DNA of 64,000 nucleotides. Source: Actinomyces wuliandei (GTDB lineage Bacteria > Actinomycetota > Actinomycetes > Actinomycetales > Actinomycetaceae). Each line of letters starts with the position of its first letter. The first letter of the stretch is position 1. The position numbers were made by a program, and so were the translations under genes. The stretch is taken from NCBI RefSeq assembly GCF_004010955.1, contig NZ_CP025227.1, positions 868,001-932,000 of the forward strand, read 5' to 3'. Below are positions 39,202-47,714 of this stretch, in pieces. The notes under the pieces were generated by a model, which had not been told where the DNA came from, ran no database searches, and saw only the letters and a list, made by a program, of their open reading frames with translations.

Positions 39202-40499
39202 GATCGTGCCCCCGGCGTGGAGGCTTCCTCACCTGTGCGTGCACCTGCTCCCGTGCTGTCCGTGTCCAGGACCACCTGTGCCTTGATGCGTGCGGCACGC
39301 TCGCGGCACTCCTCCAGGGTGGATCCTCGAACTACCACCTGGCCCAGGCAGTCGTTGGAGGAGGTGAACCCCTCCAGGACGTCGCCCACGCGCGTGAAGA
39401 CCTGCAAGTTGGTGACCCACTCGGGCAGCGTGTCAGGACGCCGGATGCCGGTGACGGTGCCCCGCGCGTCAGCGTCGATGAGCATGGCTGCCAGGGCAGC
39501 GCCGTCCCAGGGGGAGCGGCCTCGCCATGTCTCCAGGACGTCAAGGTCCAGGGCCTCACGGGCAACCATCTCGTAGTAGTCCAGGCCGTAGACCGTGGAC
39601 ATGAGCTCGGGCAGGCCGTTGGCGCCGGCACGACCAGTCAGCTCGATGAGGTGCACAACGCCGTCGCACTCCATGAGGTCGACGTTGACCGCGCAGTCGC
39701 GCAGGCCTAGGGCGCCAACGGCCTGCCGGACAACCTGGTCGGCCTGCTCCAGCAGCCCAGGGTCGGCCTCAATCGGGACGTGGTGGCCCACAGGTACGGG
39801 CACCTCTCCCGCAGCGAGGTCGTCCCCGTGGACGGTGACGTGGAGCACCCGGTCGCCGTGGACGAAAGCCTGTGCGCCGAACTCGCGGCCTGTCAGCAGA
39901 CGCTCGATGATGACGCGTCCGCCTCTGCTGAGGCTGGCGGCCCTGGTCCATGCCTGTGCCGCCTCCTCTGGTGTGCCCACCATGAAGACCCCGCTGGAGC
40001 CCTGAAGGTCGGTGGCCTTGACTACTGCGGGCAGTCCGGTGCGTTCCAGCGCGGGGCCGACCTGCTCGTAGGAGGAGACCGCCACGTAGGCTGCGGTCGG
40101 GACACCCGCCTCCTCCAGCCGCTCCTTCATCGCCAGCTTGTCGGAGCACAGGCGTGCAGCCTGGCGGCTCAGTCCGCGCAGTCCCAGGGCGTCGGCCACT
40201 GCGCCCAGGGCCTCCAGCCCGGTGTCCAGGCAGCTGGTAGCGACTGCGTCGACCCCGGCCTGCCGTGCCCCGTCCACGACGTCGTCGATGGCGAGGATGT
40301 CGGCAGCCAGGACCTCGTCGGCCTCGGCGATCCCGGGCAGGTGCGGCTCGACGCGGGTGGCGACGACTGCGGTGGCGCCCAGGCGTTTGACGGCGCGGAT
40401 GAGGCCGGTCTGCCCGCGCCCTGCGCCGATGACAAGGACGCGGCGCCCTGAGGCCGGCCCCTGGCGTGTCTCCGGGTGGTGCTGGTCTGGGGTGCTCAT
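39198..40499 (-). CDS. ATP-grasp ligase (second of pair)
   Basis: A 433-residue ATP-grasp enzyme that should form an amide, or similar bond, from a carboxylate via an acyl phosphate. An N-terminal Rossmann-like pre-ATP-grasp domain (RRVLVIGAGRGQTGLIRAV) precedes the ATP-grasp fold, with VVKATDLQGSSGVFMV, IIERLLTGREFGAQAFV, and the metal-binding strand VNVDLMECDGVVHLIELTGR. It resembles carbamoyl-phosphate-synthetase-like and biotin-carboxylase-like ligases without a known substrate. It overlaps its paralogous neighbour and the GT4 gene by 4 nt each, so its product most likely acts on the polysaccharide or its precursor (inference). Confidence 0.88.
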   Translation of the reverse strand: MSTPDQHHPETRQGPASGRRVLVIGAGRGQTGLIRAVKRLGATAVVATRVEPHLPGIAEADEVLAADILAIDDVVDGARQAGVDAVATSCLDTGLEALGAVADALGLRGLSRQAARLCSDKLAMKERLEEAGVPTAAYVAVSSYEQVGPALERTGLPAVVKATDLQGSSGVFMVGTPEEAAQAWTRAASLSRGGRVIIERLLTGREFGAQAFVHGDRVLHVTVHGDDLAAGEVPVPVGHHVPIEADPGLLEQADQVVRQAVGALGLRDCAVNVDLMECDGVVHLIELTGRAGANGLPELMSTVYGLDYYEMVAREALDLDVLETWRGRSPWDGAALAAMLIDADARGTVTGIRRPDTLPEWVTNLQVFTRVGDVLEGFTSSNDCLGQVVVRGSTLEECRERAARIKAQVVLDTDSTGAGARTGEEASTPGARS

Positions 40500-41740
40500 G
40501 GCTGTACCTCCACGGTGATGAGATTCCTGGCCGCTTCGCAGACGCGTGCTGCGTCGTTGTGGTCCTTCCCCTGGGCGATGACCACACCGACACGGTCGGT
40601 GCTTGAGTGCAGGCCGCTGATGTGCTGTCCTGCCCGGGCCAGGGGAATCACCTCCTGCACACCAGGTAGCTCACGTGCCTGGGTAAGACCGTGAAAGCCG
40701 CAGAGCGTCCCCTGGGGGGCGTCAAGGAAGCGCACCGCTCCGCCCTGCGGTCGCGGCGTGGGAGGATCGATGGGCTCCCCACAGGCCTGGCGCAGCACCA
40801 GGCCGATAAAGTCCACCCCGGTGGTCAGCGGGACCAGGTGGGAGGCGACGAAGTCCCCGGCCATCCGCGCCCCCAGCTCGACAAGCCGGGGCCCGGTCTC
40901 GGTCAGGATCATCTCGATGTGAGCCGGTCCGTCAGTGATCCCTGTCGCCTCGACTGTGTCCTGGACAAGGTGGGTGACAGCTTCGGTGGTCGGCTCGTCC
41001 AGGACGGCAGGCTGGGTGTGCCCGGTCTCGATGAAGTGCGGGGCACCAGTTGTGGCCTTGTCGGTGAGGGCGACGACATGGGCGGTGCCGGCGATGCACA
41101 GGACCTCGCAGCTGATCTCGGGGCCGGTGAGGAGCTCCTCGACGAGGACCTGTCCCGATGCTGAGACGCCCCTGGTGTAGTCAAGGGCGGTGGGCAGCTG
41201 GGCGGCGGAGCTGACCTGGACGACTCCTCTGCTTCCGGAGGAGTCCGGGGGCTTGAGGATGCAGGGCAGACCGATCTGTGCGACCGCCTCCTCCAGCCCT
41301 TCCAGCCCGGAGACGGTCGTGAACGCGGGGTGGGGCAGGGCGGAGTCGGCAAAGGCCTGGGCCATGACTGCCTTGTCGGTACAGGTCAGTGCTGTGGCCG
41401 GGGAGACGCCGGGCAGCCCCAGCGCCTGTGCCACAGCGGCAATGGTGCGCACCGGCATGTCGGTGCCCACGGTCGCGACGCCGTCAACCCTGTGCTCGCG
41501 GGCCACGGCGAGGACGGCCTCGATGTCGTTGGTGCTGACGGCGTGGAACTCCTCCGCCAGCGGGGCTCCTGGTGCCGACGGGTCCATGTCCACGACAACT
41601 GGCCGCATGCCGAGGTCACGGGCACGGTGAATCATGGGAACCTGCAGCAGCGAGGCGCCCAGGACCAGGACTCGGCGCCCGTGGTGGTCTGCGGCACGCG
41701 GGGACGGGCTTGCGGGCAGGCTGTCAGGGGCAGTGGTCAT
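40496..41740 (-). CDS. ATP-grasp ligase (first of pair)
   Basis: A 414-residue ATP-grasp enzyme with the same architecture as the next gene but clearly diverged. It has a pre-ATP-grasp domain (RRVLVLGASLLQVPMIHRARDLG), the ATP-binding loop ILKPPDSSGSRGVVQV, LVEELLTGPEISCEVLCI, and the metal strand AHIEMILTETGPRLVELGARMAG. DMPVRTIAAVAQALGLPGVS is shared with phosphoribosylglycinamide-like and carboxylate-amine ligases. ATGA overlaps join it to the sugar transferase upstream and the second ligase downstream. The substrate cannot be read; candidates are an amino acid and a uronic or other sugar acid. Confidence 0.88.
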   Translation of the reverse strand: MTTAPDSLPASPSPRAADHHGRRVLVLGASLLQVPMIHRARDLGMRPVVVDMDPSAPGAPLAEEFHAVSTNDIEAVLAVAREHRVDGVATVGTDMPVRTIAAVAQALGLPGVSPATALTCTDKAVMAQAFADSALPHPAFTTVSGLEGLEEAVAQIGLPCILKPPDSSGSRGVVQVSSAAQLPTALDYTRGVSASGQVLVEELLTGPEISCEVLCIAGTAHVVALTDKATTGAPHFIETGHTQPAVLDEPTTEAVTHLVQDTVEATGITDGPAHIEMILTETGPRLVELGARMAGDFVASHLVPLTTGVDFIGLVLRQACGEPIDPPTPRPQGGAVRFLDAPQGTLCGFHGLTQARELPGVQEVIPLARAGQHISGLHSSTDRVGVVIAQGKDHNDAARVCEAARNLITVEVQP

Positions 41741-42411
41741 CGGTTCTCCTCGGTGTAGACCTGCTCCCGTGCCAGGACGGTGCGCAGCGTGCGTGCCAGG
41801 ATCCTCAGGTCCAGGCCCAGGGACAGGTTGTCCACGTAGTAGCAGTCAGCCGAGTAGCGTTCCTCCAGGGAGGAGGAGTTGCGGTAGAAGGCCTGGTTGT
41901 AGCCGGTGATCCCCGGTCTCACGGACAGCCGTCGCCGCTCGTTGGGCCCCATGCTCTCCAGGGGCTTGGTGGCGAGGTTGGGACGGGGGCCGATGAGGCT
42001 CATCTCTCCCCTGAGGACGTTGATGATCTGCGGCACCTCATCGACAGAGGTCAGACGTAGAACCCTGCCTACGCGCGTGACCCTGGAGTCGTGACGGCTG
42101 GCCAGTGTGGAGGAGTCTGCGTTGCGTACGTCGCGCGCACCCACGGACATGGAACGGAACTTGACGATTCTGAAGGGCCTGCCCTGCCGCCCCCAGCGCT
42201 CCTGCCGGAAGAAGACCGGTCCGCGGTCGTCCAGCGCGACGGCGACGCTGACGCCGATGGTGAGCACGCCAAGGGCGGGTAGGGCGGCCACAGCCGCTGC
42301 CAGGTCCACGGCACGTTTGCCGTAGCGGGCGTAGAAGGACCTTGACTCTGTCCAGGTGGTGCCAGTGCCGCTCGGTCCTGACAGCACGTCCCTCGTGTCG
42401 CTGGTGGTCAC
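41737..42411 (-). CDS. Initiating sugar transferase (undecaprenyl-phosphate sugar phosphotransferase)
   Basis: A 224-residue bacterial sugar transferase of the PglC/WbaP C-terminal type, which loads the first sugar phosphate onto undecaprenyl phosphate. One N-terminal hydrophobic segment follows YGKRAVDLAAAVAALPALGV. Then come FFRQERWGRQGRPFRIVKFRSM, SVDEVPQIINVLRGEMSLIGPRP and RPGITGYNQ. The frame stays open upstream through the tRNA-His gene, but that part is not coding. GTG 42411 has AGAGAGG 8 nt before it and gives the usual family length. First gene of the four-gene overlapping operon. Confidence 0.92.
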   Translation of the reverse strand: MTTSDTRDVLSGPSGTGTTWTESRSFYARYGKRAVDLAAAVAALPALGVLTIGVSVAVALDDRGPVFFRQERWGRQGRPFRIVKFRSMSVGARDVRNADSSTLASRHDSRVTRVGRVLRLTSVDEVPQIINVLRGEMSLIGPRPNLATKPLESMGPNERRRLSVRPGITGYNQAFYRNSSSLEERYSADCYYVDNLSLGLDLRILARTLRTVLAREQVYTEENR

Positions 42412-42845
42412 ATCGCCTGCCTCTCTTGTGTCGGCCCCGTTCGTACAGGGTCCCCGCTGCTCCGGCCGTGGCCTGGGACGCTGCGCGTCCGTCGCGCGTG
42501 TACGTGTCGTGCCACGGGGGTGACCGGTTCGTGATAATTTATTGCGAGTGTACACGGAGAAATCTGTGGTCGGCTCAGGGGCGGGAGGACGACGTCCCGG
42601 TGTGTCGTGCCCAGGCAAGCCGGGAGCGGCTCCCGTGCCTGTCCGGCGGCCGCCGTTGGCGGGCGGGGAGACCACCGTCGGTGCCACACGCCTGCCGGGG
42701 CGAGGCCGTCGAAAGGCGTCATCAGGGAGTGCGGCGGCGAGTGCGCTGAGCCGCAGAGAGGCGTCCTTGCTTCTTGACGTGGCGGTGGTGACGGCGTCAG
42801 TGACCGGGAGCCGCGGCTCGTGGTCAGTGGCGACTCTGGATGCCC
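42412..42845. other. Promoter region of the polysaccharide operon
   Basis: About 430 bp without a gene. The stretch 42532-42556 is conspicuously A/T-rich (GATAATTTATTGC) and is followed by the palindrome GTGTACAC (42548-42555). On the minus strand it is the likeliest promoter or operator for the operon starting at 42411, giving a leader of about 115 nt. Co-transcription from tRNA-His is also possible. Confidence 0.4.
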
Positions 42846-42922
42846 TGGGGTGGCTGACGGGGTTTGAACCCGCGACCTCCTGGACCACAACCAGGCGCTC
42901 TGCCGACTGAGCTACAGCCACC
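42846..42922 (-). tRNA. tRNA-His (GTG)
   Basis: The cloverleaf reads from 42922 downward. It has an acceptor stem with the extra G-1 opposite C73 that is typical of tRNA-His, a D-stem GCTC/GAGC, anticodon GTG in loop TTGTGGT, T-arm GGGTTCGAACCC and an encoded CCA (42846-42848). It points toward the polysaccharide operon. Confidence 0.95.
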
Positions 42923-43103
42923 GTGTGCGAGAGCCCTCGCAACAGGTTGGTACTTTATCGGCTTGCCGCCGCCGGGGCCAAATGAGGCCCCGGTGCGCTG
43001 TGTCACGTCGGCGGGTCAACGCCCTCAGGCGACCTTCCCGGCGACGCAGGACGCGGCCAGGTCTGGGTGGGCCGGGTGCTTGTGAGGCCGTCCGTCGACA
43101 GGG

Positions 43104-43754
43104 TCAGGACGCAGGAGCGGACGCAGACGGGGTACGGCGGACCTGGGAGGTGGGGCTGGCCGTCACGGCCGCCGCCGCTGCCTTGCACTCCTCGGAGGAG
43201 GGGCCCTCGCCCTGGGGGAAGAGTATGGAGCGGTAGTAGCGCAGCTCGTCGATGGACTCCAGCACGTCAGCCAGGGCGCGGTGGCCGCCGACCTTGTCCG
43301 GGGCGTGGAAGAAGGTGCGTGGGTACCAGCGCTTGGCCAGCTCCTTGATGGAGGAGACATCAATGACCCGGTAGTGCAGGTGGTTGATAAGCTCAGGCAT
43401 GTCGCGTGCCAGGAACGACTTGTCCGTGCCGACAGAGTTGCCGGCCAGCTGCGCGGTTCCCGGATCGGGGACCAGGGTCCTGACGTAGCCCATGACCGTG
43501 CTGCAGGCCTGGTCGATACTGAGCCCGCTGCGCAGCTCGTCCAGCAGCCCGGAGGAGGTGTGCATGGCCCGCACGTGGTCGCTCATGGTCCGCAGCGCCT
43601 CCTCCGGGGGGCGGATGAGGACGTCGATGCCCTCGGCCAGAGGCCTGAGGTCGTAGTCAGTCACGACGACAGCAACTTCAATGAGCGCGTCGGTGCCCAG
43701 GTCCAGGCCGGTCATCTCGCAGTCGACCCACACGAGCGGGTCGGAGGTCGTCAT
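43104..43754 (-). CDS. orn: Oligoribonuclease
   Basis: DEDDh 3'-5' exoribonuclease degrading 2-5-mers and pGpG. It has LVWVDCEMTGLD (first D and E), a central Asp region SVGTDKSFLARDMPEL, and HRALADVLESI (H and D). After the 180-residue core there is an Ala/Ser-rich tail of about 25 residues. The frame is open upstream to 44042, but ATG 43754 begins the conserved domain. TATGGT (43775-43780) gives a leader of only about 14 nt without an SD, close to leaderless. It diverges from the kinase gene. Confidence 0.94.
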   Translation of the reverse strand: MTTSDPLVWVDCEMTGLDLGTDALIEVAVVVTDYDLRPLAEGIDVLIRPPEEALRTMSDHVRAMHTSSGLLDELRSGLSIDQACSTVMGYVRTLVPDPGTAQLAGNSVGTDKSFLARDMPELINHLHYRVIDVSSIKELAKRWYPRTFFHAPDKVGGHRALADVLESIDELRYYRSILFPQGEGPSSEECKAAAAAVTASPTSQVRRTPSASAPAS

Positions 43755-43988
43755 CTGTCGGCTCACAGACCCATACCATAGCCGTCCTGCCAGTTGTCTT
43801 GTCGATGGAGCCGCGACGGCGTCGCAGGACCAGGCCGTGGGCGCAGGGGGCCTGACTCTCCGCAGGGAGTGCCCAGCAGGCCTGGGTTGGGCTGCCGGTG
43901 CTGTGGGACGGGACGAGGGCAGTGACGGTAAGGTCACGGGTGCAGGTGCTCCCTGCCACCCGATGCCTGATGACCTCCTGGAGCCGTG

Positions 43989-46661
43989 ATGACTGACGTG
44001 CCAGCTCCCCGTAGCCTGGGCAGCTCCTACGTGCTGGAGCACCGCATCGGTGCCGGGGCGCAGGGGGAGGTGTGGAGCGGTCGACGCGTGGACTCGGGCG
44101 AGGTCCTGGCCTTCAAGGTGCTGCGTGCGGAGCTGGTGGACACTCCTGGCGTGGTCGAGGGCTTCATCAAGGAGCGCTCCACCCTGATGCGGGTGCGCAG
44201 CCCCTTCGTGGTGACGATCCGTGACGTCGTCATCGAGGGGTCCACCTTTGCGATCGTCATGGACTATGTGGGGGGAGGTGACCTACGTGCCCTTGTCCGG
44301 GAGCGGGGGTCCCTCAGGCCCGGGGACCTGGCCGGACTGGGCGCGGGTGTCGCTCAGGGCCTGGCTGCGGTGCACGAGGCAGGGGTGGTGCACCGTGACG
44401 TCAAGCCTGCCAATATCCTGCTGGAACCGGTGGGGGTGCCGCAGGGAGGTCCGGGAGCCGCCTCCGCCTTCCCGGTGCGGCTGCCTGGCGGGAGCTGGGC
44501 CAGGCCCCGGGTCGCCGACTTCGGCGTGGCTCGCATCTGCGACACCATTGCCGCCGCTCATGCCACGGGCGCGGTCGGGACTCCGCTGTACATGGCTCCC
44601 GAGATCCTCTCGTCGCAGCCCCCGACGGCGGCGGCGGACGTGTACTCGCTGGGAGTCGTGCTCTACCAGATGGCCTGCGGGACCCCTCCCTTCGTCGGGC
44701 AGGCGCCCCAGCTGCTGGCACAGCACGCCCGGCGCGACCCGGGACGTCCTCAGGGCATCCCAGACCCCCTCTGGGAGCTGGTCGTCTTGATGCTGAGCAA
44801 GCAGCCTGCTGCGCGCCCCGGCGCCGAGGAGGTTGCCCGTCGGCTCACGGTGATGCGCAGTCGGCTGGAGGACCTGCCTGCCGCACCGGTTCTTGCCCAG
44901 CCTCCGCGGTCGAGCGTGTCTCCTGTCCCCTACGAGTGGGACGCGGAGCGCGACCCCGGGCGCTCAGCAGGGGCAGGTGCGGGGGAGGCCGGGCCTGTCC
45001 AGGAGGCCACGGTTGCCGTGACTGCAAGTCCCACCCTGCCCCTGGCACGGCAGACGCAGCCCCCGGGGGCGTCTCCCGGCTCCTCCTCCGACTCCTGTGC
45101 TGCGAGGTGGCCCGGCGCGGCTCCTGGCGGCCCTGACGGGACGCTCGCCCTGCCGTTAGCCGGGGCCTCGGAGACGGCCCCGTACGGGCCGGGGGGCGTG
45201 GGCAGCAGGAGCAGCCGAGCGGGGGGCACCCCGGGCCGTAGTGCTGACGGTGCTGATGGGGCTGACGGTGCCACTCTGTCGGCCTACGGCTACGCGGGAG
45301 GCTTCCTGGGCGGTCCTCCTGTGGCGGGAGCCCCTGGGGGCGGGCGGTCCTCGTCCTCCAGGTCCTCTGGGCGCTCCAGGTGGAGGCTCGTGCCTGTCGT
45401 CATCGTGGTCGTCCTGGTCCTCGCCGTGGGTGCGGCGGGAACGGCGGTGACGTGGTGGTGGCTGGCTCGTGAGACCGTTACCGCTGGCCCAGGCTGGCTG
45501 TTCTCCGTACCAGCGGGAGACGGTGTCAGCGAGGACCTGCGCGTCTCCGGGGTCTCGGAGGGGGTCAACTCCCCGGGAGGTGATCTGTACGCTGCCAGAT
45601 CTGACGGCGCGTGGTCCCTCTACGACCTCGCCGGCTCAGGCGGTGCGGCGGTGTGGACCGGTACGTGCAGCACGACGGCGGTCTTCTGGAACGACGACTC
45701 CCTGCTGTGCCAGAGCCCGTCGAGCAGCATCCTGGTACACAGGGACGGCACGACGTCGCAGCCTCCTGGGCCATCCTCCTTCGAGTGGGTGGGGGCGACC
45801 AGCGCGCGCACGATTCTTGTCGAGGAGAGGGGCCGGGGAGACCTTGTCGCCATGACGCCGGAGGGCAGTGTGGCGTGGCGGCTCCACGGTGACTACCGTG
45901 AGGGGCTCGTCAGGAACGGCTACGTCCTGACCCACGACAGCGGGCTCGGGGAGACGCAGGTCGTCTCTGTCTCCTCCGGCAGGGTCCTGGCCTCTGTGCG
46001 CGAGGAGGAGCCTGACTTTCCCGAGGAGGACACGGATCTGCCTCCCGAGTCCCCGACTGGTCAGGCTGACCTCGCCTCCCGGTACCCCGGTGGGTTCAAC
46101 ATCACTACCGGGGAGGAGGCCTTCTCCCGTGTCACTGAGAACGGTGTGACCATCTACGACTCCGACGGGACCGAGGCGCGGACCCTGGAGGGGACATACT
46201 CCCCGCAGGGGGTCTCCGTCCTCTCCGCGCCCCTGGACGCCCAGTCCCTGGCGGAGGCCTACACCACATCAGCCCAGAGCTCCTCGGCGCGCTACGCCTT
46301 CGGTCCCGACGAGCCCGTCGAGACGGTCGTCAGCACCAGTGACTGCAGCGTCACCGCCGACGGGACGCGGCTGGAGGTCCCCGCCCGCTCCCCGGGCGAG
46401 GCCTGCTTCATCAACGTGCTCGGGGCACTGCGCGGGGAGGCTCTCCTGGTGCAGGTGGGGCAGCCCTCGACCAGCACCCGCGAGACGGGAGACGCCGTCG
46501 TCGCCTACTCCCTGTCTGACGGGACCGCGCTGTGGCAGGTCCGTGGCACCATGGTGGGCCTTGCGCCACCGCGCAGCGGGGAGGCTGACGGCAGGCTGCT
46601 GGTGGCGCAGACGGGTTCCTCCCGGGTGGATCTTGCCGTGGTGTCGGTGGTCGGGTCGTAG
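43989..46661 (+). CDS. Membrane Ser/Thr protein kinase with extracytoplasmic sensor domain
   Basis: An 890-residue Hanks-type kinase. The kinase domain (about 10-280) has a Gly-rich loop GAGAQGEVW, the lysine in LAFKVLR, HRDVKPANILL, VADFGVAR and GTPLYMAPE. A Pro/Ser/Gly linker follows, with one TM near 465-487 (VVIVVVLVLAVGAAGTAV) and an outside domain of about 400 residues. That domain has recurrent short beta-like blocks and scattered cysteines, possibly a propeller. There are no PASTA repeats, so it is not a PknB-type muropeptide sensor. GGAG is 5 nt before ATG 43989; GTG 43986 is the alternative start. Confidence 0.92.
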   Translation: MTDVPAPRSLGSSYVLEHRIGAGAQGEVWSGRRVDSGEVLAFKVLRAELVDTPGVVEGFIKERSTLMRVRSPFVVTIRDVVIEGSTFAIVMDYVGGGDLRALVRERGSLRPGDLAGLGAGVAQGLAAVHEAGVVHRDVKPANILLEPVGVPQGGPGAASAFPVRLPGGSWARPRVADFGVARICDTIAAAHATGAVGTPLYMAPEILSSQPPTAAADVYSLGVVLYQMACGTPPFVGQAPQLLAQHARRDPGRPQGIPDPLWELVVLMLSKQPAARPGAEEVARRLTVMRSRLEDLPAAPVLAQPPRSSVSPVPYEWDAERDPGRSAGAGAGEAGPVQEATVAVTASPTLPLARQTQPPGASPGSSSDSCAARWPGAAPGGPDGTLALPLAGASETAPYGPGGVGSRSSRAGGTPGRSADGADGADGATLSAYGYAGGFLGGPPVAGAPGGGRSSSSRSSGRSRWRLVPVVIVVVLVLAVGAAGTAVTWWWLARETVTAGPGWLFSVPAGDGVSEDLRVSGVSEGVNSPGGDLYAARSDGAWSLYDLAGSGGAAVWTGTCSTTAVFWNDDSLLCQSPSSSILVHRDGTTSQPPGPSSFEWVGATSARTILVEERGRGDLVAMTPEGSVAWRLHGDYREGLVRNGYVLTHDSGLGETQVVSVSSGRVLASVREEEPDFPEEDTDLPPESPTGQADLASRYPGGFNITTGEEAFSRVTENGVTIYDSDGTEARTLEGTYSPQGVSVLSAPLDAQSLAEAYTTSAQSSSARYAFGPDEPVETVVSTSDCSVTADGTRLEVPARSPGEACFINVLGALRGEALLVQVGQPSTSTRETGDAVVAYSLSDGTALWQVRGTMVGLAPPRSGEADGRLLVAQTGSSRVDLAVVSVVGS

Positions 46662-46787
46662 CGATGCCGCCGTGAGATCGTTGTGGGGTCGCTCTGAGGC
46701 CGCTCTGAAGTCGCCGTGGGGGCGGGGCCGGTGGGACGGCTGCCCATCATGGCGTAGGCTTGGGTGGTGCCCACTGTGTTGGCACGT

Positions 46788-46863
46788 GCCTCCGTAGCTC
46801 AATGGATAGAGCATCGGCCTTCTAATCCGCAGGTTCCCGGTTCGAGTCCGGGCGGGGGCGCCA
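46788..46863 (+). tRNA. tRNA-Arg (TCT)
   Basis: Acceptor GCCTCCG (46788-46794) pairs with CGGGGGC, discriminator G at 46860, encoded CCA at 46861-46863. D-stem GCTC/GAGC, T-arm CCCGG-TTCGAGT-CCGGG. Anticodon loop CTTCTAA gives TCT. The anticodon stem is poor: only the three middle pairs form, with C31-T39 and T27-C43 mismatched. TAGGCT (46756-46761) is a candidate -10. Confidence 0.88.
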
Positions 46864-46995
46864 AGAAACGCATGATATTGCGGTTTTACGCCCATCGCTT
46901 CCGCCATGTCAAATACGTGGGGCGGTGTAGCGCCCCGCTTACGCAACGCTTTGGCCGCTCATCCCGGGGCCAGGGCGTCCAGGACGTCGCGTACA

Positions 46996-47403
46996 TCAGG
47001 CCTGCGGCGTGTCCTCCTGGCGGAGCCACTGCCGCTCGGCATCGGTGAGGCAGGCCAGACGTGTGCGCAGGGTGGTGGTGTCGACCCACAGCTGCTCGGC
47101 GGCCTCGGTCTCGGAGCGTGCCCAGGTGAGCGTGGCCAGGAGACGGTCTGTGGGTATGAGCCTTCGGGCTGCCTCTGCCTCCACCGAGCGCTCGACGCGA
47201 GGAGGCTGGCAGCCGTGGTGACCGCGCTCCAGGTGGATGAGCTCGTGCGTGAGCGTGCAGCGTCTCTCCGCCACGGTCTGGTCGGTGCTTAGCCAGATCG
47301 TCCTGCCATCGGTCAGGCCCAGGGTCCTCGGAGGCATCAGCCGCGTGTGAACGACGACGACATCGGGGTGCTGCTGGGCAAGGGCCTGCCAGGGATTCCA
47401 CAC
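46996..47403 (-). CDS. ImmA/IrrE family (DUF955-like) metallopeptidase domain protein
   Basis: A 135-residue protein with an HExxH zinc motif (LTHELIHLERG, H53-E54-H57) and a glutamate-rich helix ERSVEAEAARRLIP that supplies the third ligand. A C-terminal segment (LWVDTTTLRTRLACL) looks like a winged or HTH helix pair. ImmA/IrrE proteins cleave repressors, but small stand-alone actinobacterial forms like this have no assigned role. The frame is open to 47676; GTG 47403 gives the conserved N-terminus and lies 8 nt after TATCCT with no SD. It diverges from the GTPase pair. Confidence 0.78.
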   Translation of the reverse strand: MWNPWQALAQQHPDVVVVHTRLMPPRTLGLTDGRTIWLSTDQTVAERRCTLTHELIHLERGHHGCQPPRVERSVEAEAARRLIPTDRLLATLTWARSETEAAEQLWVDTTTLRTRLACLTDAERQWLRQEDTPQA

Positions 47404-47714
47404 GGTGCCCGAGGATAGTGGTGTCGACCCTGGTGGGACTGCGGGCTGCCGAGCCGTGACGACGTCTGTGCCTGCGCCGTGCCGGAGTGCCACCCTGGGG
47501 ACGTCTTGAGCGCCAGCGAAGGTTGGGCGGAGCCGGGGGTGGTGGTCCTGGGGGCAGCGTGGCTGACAGGGGCTGGTCGGACAGGTGAGCCACCGGGGGG
47601 CGGGAGCCCGCGTGTGGACGGCAGGGGCGAGCCGACCCCAAGCTACAGTAACCGTGACCCAAACGCGTGGTCTCAATCGTCGATTCTGTTACCCACTGCT
47701 CCTAGGGTTGGCTC
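47404..47714. other. Divergent promoter region
   Basis: Non-coding. It has TATCCT (minus, read from 47417 to 47412) before the peptidase gene and TAGGGT (plus, 47703-47708) 6 nt before the GTPase ATG. Both are leaderless-type arrangements. Nothing else is recognised. Confidence 0.5.

Noticed and set aside
42412..42942. N-terminal extension of the sugar transferase frame by about 177 residues
   Set aside because: The frame runs through the tRNA-His gene and a non-coding promoter region; GTG 42411 with an SD gives the normal protein length.
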